A stretch of 64,000 nt of DNA from Spirochaetes bacterium ADurb.Bin133 (lineage in GTDB: Bacteria; Spirochaetota; GWE2-31-10; MWDO01), in contig MWDO01000005.1 of assembly GCA_002070605.1 (NCBI GenBank), positions 27,234 through 91,233 of the forward strand. The letters are read 5' to 3'. Each line of letters starts with the position of its first letter. Positions within the stretch are counted from its first letter, which is position 1. Of the stretch, positions 8,518 through 17,540 are shown piece by piece. The position numbers and the translations under genes are program-made. The notes below the pieces were generated by a model that did no database searches, was not told the DNA's origin, and saw only the letters and a list, made by a program, of their open reading frames with translations.

Positions 8518-11415
8518 ATGAAAGCAAAATTAGCGCTTATAAGTATAGCGATACTTTTTATAATATCAGTTTTTAATATTAACGCTAAAGTTTCTTATGA
8601 GAAGGGAGCCGACGGCGCTTGGTATGCGATAGTTACCAATTCGAGCTATAAGGATATCGCTCAATTGAATATTATCGGCACTTTTATTAAATGGGAAAAA
8701 CCGGGCGTTCCGATGACCAGAAACGCCGAGGGGAATTGGGAAGCAAGGATTAAGATGGATACTCCAAAGGTTATCTACAAATTCTACAATCCCGCGATAG
8801 AAGGGGACGCCGCTTATTGGGACGATCCGGAGAACGACGATAAAACGGCTAATCCGTTTGGTTCGTTCGACTGGGTATTGAGAAGACCTAAAGGCGATCC
8901 TAGCGCGGCTAGCGGCGGAACAACTTCGGGAAAAGTAGCCGGTCCTTGCGATACTATATGGTATGAAAAGGGAGACGACGGCGCCTGGTACGCGGTAGTT
9001 ACCAATAAAACGTATAAAGACGTCGCTCAATTGAATATTATCGGCACTTTTATTAAATGGGAAAAACCGGGCGTTCCGATGACCAGAAACGCCGAGGGGA
9101 ATTGGGAAGCAAGAATCAAGATGGATACTCCGAAAGTTATCTATAAGTTCTTCAATCCGGCGGTCGAAGGGGACGCCGCTTATTGGGACGATACGGCGAA
9201 TCCGGACAAAACGGCCAATCCTTTTGGTTCGTTCGATTGGGTATTGAGAAGACCTAAAGCGGACGCGGCGGCTACGGCCGATGCGGCTGAAGAAGACGAC
9301 GAAGAGTATAATCCGAGAGTGGGACTTTGGTCGAGAACCTACTATTTTAACACTATAAAGAGCGATTTGACTTACAAAATTCAAAAAGACGACGACGGCG
9401 CCATAGACGCTGAAAAAAGCGGACTCAAAAATAGCGACGATTACCTGAAAGCTAACAATACGAGAATATGGCTAAACGCCGGAGAGAGCGTTTCTACTTT
9501 GAGCGACGATCAGAAAACTCCGTATAGAGTATGGTACGGCGGCGCGACTTTCTACACAAGCGCTACGATTAAAGTTCACGGTAAGATGGCTAAAAATTTT
9601 GTCGTCGATCTCGAGTGGAACGTTCAAAATAAGTGGAGTTGGGAATACGATAAATATTGGGAAGGAACCAGCCATGCGGCGAGAGAAGCTTTCTTAACGA
9701 AAGCGGCTCAGGAGGGCGCAAGCAAAGGTTTTGAGATATTTTTCGCTACAGCTAAGTCTACTTATCACGATCAATTGGCTTTTAGTTTTGAATATCCCGA
9801 TATAGACGCCAGAATTGGTATATTCGGATGTAAGTATTTCAAGTCTAAAGATCCTATGAAACTTGTAGTAGGCGATACGGTAGGAGATAAGGATATCGAC
9901 GCTAGGAATCTTGAATTTTATATTCACCCGACGGTTGTTCCGGGGTTGGATATAAACGTAGGTTTTGGATCTACTTCCAAAAAAGATAAAAAATGGATGA
10001 TATATGCGAATGCGAACTACAACGTGCTAAAACAGGGCAAATATAACATAGGATTGGTGCAGTATCTATCGTCGTACTCGCCCGAAGCTGTCTCTATGTT
10101 TAATAACGGCGTTTACGTAACTTCTTTATACGGAGTACTCAAACCGATAGACGGTTTGACCGTTACGGCTCAATACGCTATTCAATATCACACAAGGTTT
10201 ATGAATACTTTTTATAAAGACGGCGTATTGTATCACGTAAGAGAGGACGACGATAACGGAGAAAAAGGGGTGTTGGCTAAAGGATACGATTTCTTCGCTA
10301 ACTCCGCGATATATTTGAAAGCCGAATATGTAAAGACCAACTTTTTCAAAATCGGTTACGCTTTTATAGGGGCGGGAGCTCAGTTTAACGGAGGAATGTC
10401 GAAAGATTCTCCGATTACGACTTATAAGAACGACGATTTTAATTCGGGATTTGCGACTCCAAACGAAACGAACTATCATATGTCCGGCAACGCCGTAGGC
10501 AATATGAGAAACGTTATAGATTTTTCTATAAATCCTATAAGAGAAACTCCGGCTCTATTAACCGTTATGTACGGTCATGAATTGTCGATATTCGACTTAT
10601 ACAGCCCGGCGATGGACGCTCCGTATCTTAAAGCAGATACTACTTCTAAAGACGAATACGCCAAACATAAGGAAAAATTTAGAATTCTGAATGTGTTCAA
10701 ACCGGCGATTCAGTCAAAATTTAAAGCCGGTAAAGCCGAAATGAAAGTAGACTTGGGATTTGATCTGTCGCTAATGGTTAAACACGATAACGATATTAAT
10801 AGAGGATGGGGAACAGAGGACGCTTCGGCTAAGCCTGATAGCGAAATTGGAAGAACTTACCAAACCGGAGCGTTTTTTACGTTCGATAGAGCGTTTGTTT
10901 CTTTAGAAGTGAGCGGAATTTCCGACGTATTGAAGAAAGTTAACCTTGATTATACTTTAAAATTTGTATATTACGACGGTTACTGGGAGACAAGTACGGC
11001 AAAATATGACGCAAAGTATATGAATATGATACAATGGAGAAAATTTATTAACCAATTGCTAGTTAGTATGAAATTCAAACACGATATCTCGCTGGATGCG
11101 GGTTTTGTTTTCAGATACTATCACGGCGAGCCGTCTGATAAGTGGACTTTTAACAGCTTAGCTAACAAAGAGATGCAAAAAGCTTATAATGCGGTTCCCG
11201 AGTACTTTAACTGGGGTTTGGCTTTCGGTTTGACTTACGTCATACCTGTTAGATCGATTTTAGAACCGCAACTGTTTGCTAATATATGTCTCGGATGGGA
11301 TCCGTTTGATATTGGAGACGCTTCAACCGGAATTAAAAGCGATAGAAGAGAAGACGGTTCGGGACTTGACGAGCAATCAAGTTACGTTACGATCGGAATC
11401 AAATGGGATTTTTAA
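8518..11415 (+). CDS. Outer-membrane beta-barrel with two tandem glucan-binding-like modules
   Basis: 965 residues. A signal peptide (about 1-23) is followed by two nearly identical modules of about 110 residues, starting near Tyr27 and Tyr149, each with GAWYA-VTN and IGTFIKWEKPGVPMTRN. They are predicted beta sandwiches similar to E-set/CBM modules. An acidic linker (EEDDEE) leads to a C-terminal barrel from about residue 270, made of alternating aromatic amphipathic strands and ending in GIKWDF with a terminal Phe, the usual signal for barrel assembly. It could be a surface receptor or porin for maltodextrins, analogous in role but not in recognisable sequence to SusC/maltoporin. RBS GAGG lies 6 nt from the ATG. 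The modules are encoded by an exact-frame DNA duplication of 366 bp period. Confidence 0.8.
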   Translation: MKAKLALISIAILFIISVFNINAKVSYEKGADGAWYAIVTNSSYKDIAQLNIIGTFIKWEKPGVPMTRNAEGNWEARIKMDTPKVIYKFYNPAIEGDAAYWDDPENDDKTANPFGSFDWVLRRPKGDPSAASGGTTSGKVAGPCDTIWYEKGDDGAWYAVVTNKTYKDVAQLNIIGTFIKWEKPGVPMTRNAEGNWEARIKMDTPKVIYKFFNPAVEGDAAYWDDTANPDKTANPFGSFDWVLRRPKADAAATADAAEEDDEEYNPRVGLWSRTYYFNTIKSDLTYKIQKDDDGAIDAEKSGLKNSDDYLKANNTRIWLNAGESVSTLSDDQKTPYRVWYGGATFYTSATIKVHGKMAKNFVVDLEWNVQNKWSWEYDKYWEGTSHAAREAFLTKAAQEGASKGFEIFFATAKSTYHDQLAFSFEYPDIDARIGIFGCKYFKSKDPMKLVVGDTVGDKDIDARNLEFYIHPTVVPGLDINVGFGSTSKKDKKWMIYANANYNVLKQGKYNIGLVQYLSSYSPEAVSMFNNGVYVTSLYGVLKPIDGLTVTAQYAIQYHTRFMNTFYKDGVLYHVREDDDNGEKGVLAKGYDFFANSAIYLKAEYVKTNFFKIGYAFIGAGAQFNGGMSKDSPITTYKNDDFNSGFATPNETNYHMSGNAVGNMRNVIDFSINPIRETPALLTVMYGHELSIFDLYSPAMDAPYLKADTTSKDEYAKHKEKFRILNVFKPAIQSKFKAGKAEMKVDLGFDLSLMVKHDNDINRGWGTEDASAKPDSEIGRTYQTGAFFTFDRAFVSLEVSGISDVLKKVNLDYTLKFVYYDGYWETSTAKYDAKYMNMIQWRKFINQLLVSMKFKHDISLDAGFVFRYYHGEPSDKWTFNSLANKEMQKAYNAVPEYFNWGLAFGLTYVIPVRSILEPQLFANICLGWDPFDIGDASTGIKSDRREDGSGLDEQSSYVTIGIKWDF
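8590..9257 (+). repeat. In-frame tandem duplication (366-bp period) inside the barrel gene
   Basis: The block from about 8590-8895 recurs at about 8956-9257. The best-conserved stretch, 8658-8748, matches 9024-9114 almost base for base, including CGCTCAATTGAATATTATCG. The offset of 366 bp equals 122 codons, so reading frame is kept. Confidence 0.9.
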
Positions 11416-11449
11416 GATATAGCGTAATATATAGTAAAAGGAGGTTATA

Positions 11450-13393
11450 ATGAATAAGAATAAAAAAATTGCGATGTTGTTTTTAATAATCGCGTCTCTT
11501 GTTGGAGCGTTGTTATTAACTAGCTGCGCCGCGGATTTGCAGGGAAAAGATAAAAATAGCAAGTTGCTTAAGATTGAATTCAGCATTGGGAGATTAGGCG
11601 GAGCTCTTTCGACTGCAAAGGTTAATGAAATTAACGATATTCCCGGTAATTTAAGCTCGTTTGAATTTAGACCGATTGCTTCTCCTGCAAGTAAAATTGA
11701 GGTTAATAGCTCGACTTCAGGATTAATCGATTATTTGGGGAATTTAAATTGGAGAGTAAACGTTAAGGATGCGGAGTTAAATACGTTTGACATTAATGTA
11801 ACGTCGGAGAGCGGCGAGGTTAATGCGTACTCTTTTAAAGTCAATACGGCGTTAACAATTAATTCTTTTTCTATTGAGTTATCCGGGAGATGGAAGGACG
11901 CCGTAGTTGAAGAAACGGACAATAGAGATAAAATGATTTCTCCGGCCGGAGATATCGACGTCCCGATGGAAATATCGGCTGAAAATTGGAGCTCGTTTTT
12001 AGCTTCTGAAAAAGCGTTCTTAAACAGATATTACGAGGCGATATCGGGCGGCGTTGGTTATAGATTTAAACAAACTAATAAATATAACGATTGGGTTTCC
12101 ATAGCAAGATTTTTTAACGGCGAATTTGCCGCTTATGGGGCTATAAAAGATAATAAGTTTGCAAAAGGTTTGAAAATTAGTTCTACTATAAGAATTGATT
12201 TGTCAAACGACGTTTCTGTAGCAAAGTTGAAAAATGCGCTTACAAAATTTGAATACGTCGGAGATACTATTTATATCGAAGGTAATAAGCCCGTATCGGA
12301 AAGCGTTAGCGTTCAAGAAAGCGGAGTTTCAAGGGTCAATTTTTTTAGAGATAGCGAAGTTGACTCGTCCGCAGACGCCATAGCGGTTGCCGTTTATAAA
12401 AATTCTGTAGTTTACAGTTTGAAGAGTATAGATGGGACTGTAAAAAAATACAGGGTTTATGCAAATTACGAAAACACGACAAACTATACGGAAAAAGAGA
12501 TATATCAGCATATAGCGGTAACGCCTTTTGGGATAACTTTTATAATTACGGTAGACGATCCCAACGACGATAATTATTACGTTAGAGGCGATAGTAATTT
12601 CTTGAAATCGCAGTTTAATATTAGCGCTTCAGATACCGGCAATGCGTCGTGGAATACTTCTTTAGGCGATATGGGTAAAATGAAATTGTTATCCGGTAAG
12701 TGGAGAGGGAAATATCTGAGAGGTTTTAATATTTATAAGCCGAACGATGCAAAGTATAATAAAATGTGTTTTCTTGCGGTTTATAAGGATATTGGCAACG
12801 TGAACAACGCGGTATCAAAAGGCGAGTTGCCGTATAAAGACAATATTTTATGGGGAAGATATAAGAGTTCCTGCGACTTTGCTCAAAGCGATTATATAAT
12901 ATTCCCTCAATTATACGCCAGAGGCGACATAAGCGGAGTTATATTTGAAGCCAGACAAGAGATGGAGCTAGTTAACGTTGGGACGGATTCAAATGGCAAG
13001 AAAGTTTATTATACTAATTCGCTTGCTTGCGTCGATATTCCTGCCGGAGACGAACTGGCGACTACATATAACGATAATAAGTTTGCTTCCTCTGAAAGCG
13101 CCGGTTTGAGCGTATCCAGATGGAAGTATGGAGCCGGAGATACCGCCGACGCAAACGCATGGTTCTTAAACGGGGCTTTCGATTTTTGCCCGCTTGTTGA
13201 TAATGCCGCCGTTGAGTACGGAGTATGGGAATCAACTATTGCAAAAGAAAGCGGGCCTAACTTTGGTAATGTCTTTACTACAGGAAAACATTATGTTTTT
13301 ATGTTGAAAGATCCTGTTGGTTCGTCTCCAAAAGCAAAAATAATTGAAAGCGATACGGCGATTGTAGTATCACAGTCAGATATTGATGATTAA
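11450..13393 (+). CDS. Large lipoprotein of unknown function in the starch-binding operon
   Basis: 647 residues with lipobox LTSC (Cys26) after a hydrophobic signal; AGGAGG sits 5 nt before the ATG and the upstream gene ends 34 bp earlier. The mature protein is all-beta in character. Residues about 35-140 look like a cadherin/E-set style fold (FSIELSGRWKDA ends it), and a later region has YVRGDSNF and WGRYKSSCDF, reminiscent of carbohydrate-binding strands. It may be the surface glucan-binding partner of the barrel encoded just upstream, a role comparable to SusE/SusF, but this rests on context rather than homology. Confidence 0.75.
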   Translation: MNKNKKIAMLFLIIASLVGALLLTSCAADLQGKDKNSKLLKIEFSIGRLGGALSTAKVNEINDIPGNLSSFEFRPIASPASKIEVNSSTSGLIDYLGNLNWRVNVKDAELNTFDINVTSESGEVNAYSFKVNTALTINSFSIELSGRWKDAVVEETDNRDKMISPAGDIDVPMEISAENWSSFLASEKAFLNRYYEAISGGVGYRFKQTNKYNDWVSIARFFNGEFAAYGAIKDNKFAKGLKISSTIRIDLSNDVSVAKLKNALTKFEYVGDTIYIEGNKPVSESVSVQESGVSRVNFFRDSEVDSSADAIAVAVYKNSVVYSLKSIDGTVKKYRVYANYENTTNYTEKEIYQHIAVTPFGITFIITVDDPNDDNYYVRGDSNFLKSQFNISASDTGNASWNTSLGDMGKMKLLSGKWRGKYLRGFNIYKPNDAKYNKMCFLAVYKDIGNVNNAVSKGELPYKDNILWGRYKSSCDFAQSDYIIFPQLYARGDISGVIFEARQEMELVNVGTDSNGKKVYYTNSLACVDIPAGDELATTYNDNKFASSESAGLSVSRWKYGAGDTADANAWFLNGAFDFCPLVDNAAVEYGVWESTIAKESGPNFGNVFTTGKHYVFMLKDPVGSSPKAKIIESDTAIVVSQSDIDD

Positions 13394-13482
13394 TATAAAA
13401 AAAAGCTTGATTTTTTTATAGAAAGTTATATAGTGAAAAGAGGGTGTATCCCTTTATAAAATAAACAAAAGGAGATTTGATT

Positions 13483-14511
<1,029 letters not shown>

Positions 14512-14530
14512 GTCATTTTAAAATGATAAA

Positions 14531-14561
14531 AAAAGACTGCTTTTAAAGCAGTCTTTTTTTA
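14531..14561 (+). terminator. Strong intrinsic terminator of the starch-binding operon
   Basis: AAAAGACTGCTTT and its complement AAAGCAGTCTTTT form a long perfect stem with a tiny loop and a T7 run. The symmetric A and T runs would let it work in both directions. Confidence 0.9.
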
Positions 14562-14590
14562 TTGACAAAATATGAGTTTTTTTATAAAGT
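14562..14590 (+). promoter_or_regulatory. Probable promoter of the SGNH hydrolase operon
   Basis: TTGACA (14562-14567) follows the terminator directly. Seventeen bases later comes TAAAGT, overlapping TATAAA. The -10 choice is uncertain. Confidence 0.5.
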
Positions 14591-14602
14591 TATAAGAAAA
14601 AA

Positions 14603-16390
14603 ATGGGATTTGAAATGAAAAAAAATAAAATATTTATTTTTATTTACATATTATTGATTTTGAGTGTTATGGTAATTTTTGAATTTGCTTTAAGAGCTTC
14701 AAACTTTGGAATTAATACAAATTTATTTATTTATTTAAAAGACATAAAATATTATGTTATGAATAAATCATTCATAAATAAATACTACTCGCATTCGAAA
14801 AAAACATTATCTGAGCAAGAAAAGGTATTATTTAAAAAAGATAAAGAAAGAAATGTTAGAAGAGGTTTTGTACTTGGCGGTTCAACTGCTGAAGGTTTTC
14901 CATATTATTCTAATAACAGTTACTCTAAAATATTGGAAAACGCGCTTAATTATTCAAGTAATGATATTATTAAATATGAAATACACAATCTTGGATTTAG
15001 CGCAATGTCTAGTTATTATGTTGCTGACATAGGCAAAAAGCTTTTGAAATATCGCCCGGATTTTTTAATAATATATTCTGGCCATAATGAGTATTATGGG
15101 ACTATAACGGCTAAAAATGGTACTTCTCATATAAAGAATAAAATATATCTATATCTAAAAGAATTTAAAATTGTTCAGTTGTTACTGAAAATTTTAAATA
15201 TAAATTACAAAGTAGACGTCGAAGAAACGTTGATGGAATCGCAATTTGACGATCAAATAAATGAGTATGATGAAGAAATTGATAGGGATGTTGCGCACAA
15301 TTTTATAAAAAATATTAATAATGTAGTAAAAATGTATAGCAAAAGGAGTATCCCTGTTTTTATAATAGATCCAATATCGAATATTATCGATATGCCGCCA
15401 TTTGAAAGAAATAAAGATGAAGAGTATTTACTGAAAATTAAGCATTTTGAAGACGTTATTAATAATGGTAATAAAGTCGAAATAGAAAAAATATTCAAGC
15501 AAGAAAGTTTAAATAATAACATAAGAAAAGATTCTAGTTTAATTTATTTATATGCAAGAGCCGGAGAAATATTAGGCGATAATTCAGAAGACATTGAAAA
15601 AAGATATTTAAACGCAAAAGACTTTGATAATATTCCTTTTAGAGTTAGAAGCTCAATAAATTTAAAATTGAAAGAGTACATAAAAGGAAATGAAAATAAT
15701 AAAAATTTATTTTATGTAAATCTGTATGATGAATTAAAAAATAAATATGGATACAAAATATTTTCTAATCAGATATTTTGCGATCACCTACATTTTAACG
15801 AACAAGGCAATATTTTACTTGCTTTTAAAATAATTGAAAAAATGAGCGAGTTTTATAAGATTAGTAATGAAAAATTAAATTATTTTTTTAATGAAAATAG
15901 CGGTAATATATACAAAAAAATGTTTTATTCTCCGTTATCTCAGTACATTTCATATAAGAAAATTGATAATATAATAAATACAACATTGTTTAAAAATCAA
16001 TTAATTTTATACAAAAATAATCCATTATTAAAGCATAATAATCCAATCGTGGAAAATACAGAACTAATGAATAAAATAATAAATATTGATCAAAAATATC
16101 TATTTTCATTTTATTTAAAATATTTATTTGAAAATAATGAATATGATAAATATATTGAAACGGTAAATTCAATGGATATATTGTTCCCTGGGTATTATAA
16201 AAATTATATTCTTTTTGCGCAGTATTTGATTTTAAAACAAGATTATAATAAAGCGAGAAGATATTTAGCTATGGCATATATACTGTCAAATAAAGATAAA
16301 AAAATAAAAAAAGAAATTTTGAATATGTATAAATTTAACATAGAGGAAGATATTAAAAATTATTTTGAGGAAATTATATCCGTATTATGA
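14603..16390 (+). CDS. Membrane-anchored SGNH/GDSL-like hydrolase
   Basis: 595 residues (or 591 from the ATG at 14615, which gives the usual MKKNK start). One N-terminal membrane anchor. The SGNH blocks are visible: GGSTAEGFPY (block I Ser), the Gly/Asn blocks with YSGHNEYYG, and DHLHFNEQGN supplying the catalytic Asp and His near residue 395. The C-terminal 150 residues are helical and may be TPR-like. This arrangement is common in proteins thought to act on envelope polysaccharide acyl groups, but the substrate is unknown. The stop overlaps the next start (ATGA). The whole three-gene block is far more AT-rich than the neighbouring operons, suggesting separate origin. Confidence 0.8.
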   Translation: MGFEMKKNKIFIFIYILLILSVMVIFEFALRASNFGINTNLFIYLKDIKYYVMNKSFINKYYSHSKKTLSEQEKVLFKKDKERNVRRGFVLGGSTAEGFPYYSNNSYSKILENALNYSSNDIIKYEIHNLGFSAMSSYYVADIGKKLLKYRPDFLIIYSGHNEYYGTITAKNGTSHIKNKIYLYLKEFKIVQLLLKILNINYKVDVEETLMESQFDDQINEYDEEIDRDVAHNFIKNINNVVKMYSKRSIPVFIIDPISNIIDMPPFERNKDEEYLLKIKHFEDVINNGNKVEIEKIFKQESLNNNIRKDSSLIYLYARAGEILGDNSEDIEKRYLNAKDFDNIPFRVRSSINLKLKEYIKGNENNKNLFYVNLYDELKNKYGYKIFSNQIFCDHLHFNEQGNILLAFKIIEKMSEFYKISNEKLNYFFNENSGNIYKKMFYSPLSQYISYKKIDNIINTTLFKNQLILYKNNPLLKHNNPIVENTELMNKIINIDQKYLFSFYLKYLFENNEYDKYIETVNSMDILFPGYYKNYILFAQYLILKQDYNKARRYLAMAYILSNKDKKIKKEILNMYKFNIEEDIKNYFEEIISVL

Positions 16391-16944
16391 AAGGAATAAA
16401 AATAATCATTTATGAAATAATCTTTTTTTCGATTCTGATGGCAATAATAAATTCTTGTTATAAAAGGGATGAAAAACCAAGCGATGTTTTGAATATTATT
16501 TATAAATTAGAATTAAAAAAAAAATATAAAAATATGGAAAAATATTTTTATAACGTTGAATTTAGAGATATTAAAACCGGAGAATTTATATTTAATTCAA
16601 GAGATCAATTTATTGATGCAATAAAAAAAGAAGGAAAAGTGTACGGCGCATTTGAATATTCGAGAAAAGGACTATTATATCATAAAGAATTAATTGATAA
16701 AATGATTATTGAATCAAACGACGAGTTAAATAAAAAGTATTTGATAAATTATTATATTGCAGATAGTAGTATGTATGTAAAATATTTAATAAAAAATAAA
16801 AAAGAAGATATTTTGTATTATATTAATGGTTATACTGTTTTTATTTTTATAAAACATGATAGTAATTTAAAAATATTATTTACTACAAATATGGGCGTAA
16901 TAAAAAAAGACGATACGGAAAAAAGCATAGAGGAGAAAAAATGA
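16387..16944 (+). CDS. Small lipoprotein, paralogue of the next gene
   Basis: 185 residues. Hydrophobic signal with INSC (Cys24) as probable lipidation site, again with Asn near the Cys. The mature region KPSDVLNIIYKLELKKKYKNMEKY aligns with KPSELLEMIYKLEKKGDYESIKSY in the following gene, and both end with a strand reading LFTTNM/LTTNM. No known family recognised; the size and alpha-plus-beta look recall the NTF2-like or DUF4878 lipoproteins, which I cannot confirm. It overlaps both neighbours by 4 bp, indicating translational coupling. Confidence 0.75.
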   Translation: MKGIKIIIYEIIFFSILMAIINSCYKRDEKPSDVLNIIYKLELKKKYKNMEKYFYNVEFRDIKTGEFIFNSRDQFIDAIKKEGKVYGAFEYSRKGLLYHKELIDKMIIESNDELNKKYLINYYIADSSMYVKYLIKNKKEDILYYINGYTVFIFIKHDSNLKILFTTNMGVIKKDDTEKSIEEKK

Positions 16945-17459
16945 AAAAAATATTATTTTTAGTTTTTATTCTAACTTTTTTATTTTCTTGTAGTGAGAAC
17001 AGAAAAGTAAAGAAACCAAGCGAATTGTTAGAAATGATTTATAAACTTGAAAAAAAAGGCGATTATGAGAGCATCAAAAGTTATATTTATAATATTGACT
17101 TTAAACAAGATGGGGTAAATCTTACATATAAGTCGGTAGATATGATAATTGACGGTATAAAAACAAAAAAGCCAGTTAATTTATTTGCCTATTCTCCAAA
17201 TACCTGCCTAATCCATTCAAAATATGTCGATAAGATGTCTCAAAGGGGTAACGAGTTTTTAATAAATAAATACTTAAAAGATATATTTAATTCAGACGAA
17301 TATATATTTAAATTGGCCGCAACAGATCCAGATAAAATTCTTGTGTATGAAGAGGGATTTGCCGCATTCGTGTTTATTGAAATTAAAAATGAAATAAAAT
17401 TAGTATTAACGACTAATATGACAGACGTTTCTGTAGATAAAAAGTATCGAAATCAATAA
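16941..17459 (+). CDS. Small lipoprotein, paralogue of the previous gene
   Basis: 172 residues, lipobox LFSC (Cys17), mature part starting SENRKVKKPSELLEMIYKLE. It shares layout and motifs with its upstream neighbour, so the pair arose by tandem duplication followed by strong divergence. It is the last gene of the AT-rich operon beginning with the SGNH hydrolase, with a GGAG ribosome site inside the end of the previous gene. Function unknown. Confidence 0.75.
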   Translation: MKKILFLVFILTFLFSCSENRKVKKPSELLEMIYKLEKKGDYESIKSYIYNIDFKQDGVNLTYKSVDMIIDGIKTKKPVNLFAYSPNTCLIHSKYVDKMSQRGNEFLINKYLKDIFNSDEYIFKLAATDPDKILVYEEGFAAFVFIEIKNEIKLVLTTNMTDVSVDKKYRNQ

Positions 17460-17482
17460 AATAATATTAATAAAAATATTTG

Positions 17483-17511
17483 TTGAAAAACATTATGAAT
17501 AGTTATAAAAT
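17483..17511 (+). promoter_or_regulatory. Possible promoter of the pullulanase gene
   Basis: TTGAAA (17483-17488) followed after 17 bases by TAAAAT (17506-17511), within TTATAAAAT. AGGAGG lies before the ATG at 17541. Confidence 0.45.
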
Positions 17512-17540
17512 TAAGAAACATTTGATAGGAGGATTTATTT

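Noticed and set aside
8566..9384. 272-codon open frame on the minus strand opposite the barrel gene
   Set aside because: It lies wholly inside a clear CDS and mirrors the internal duplication. The frame is open because of codon bias (GAC, GCC rich) in the real gene.
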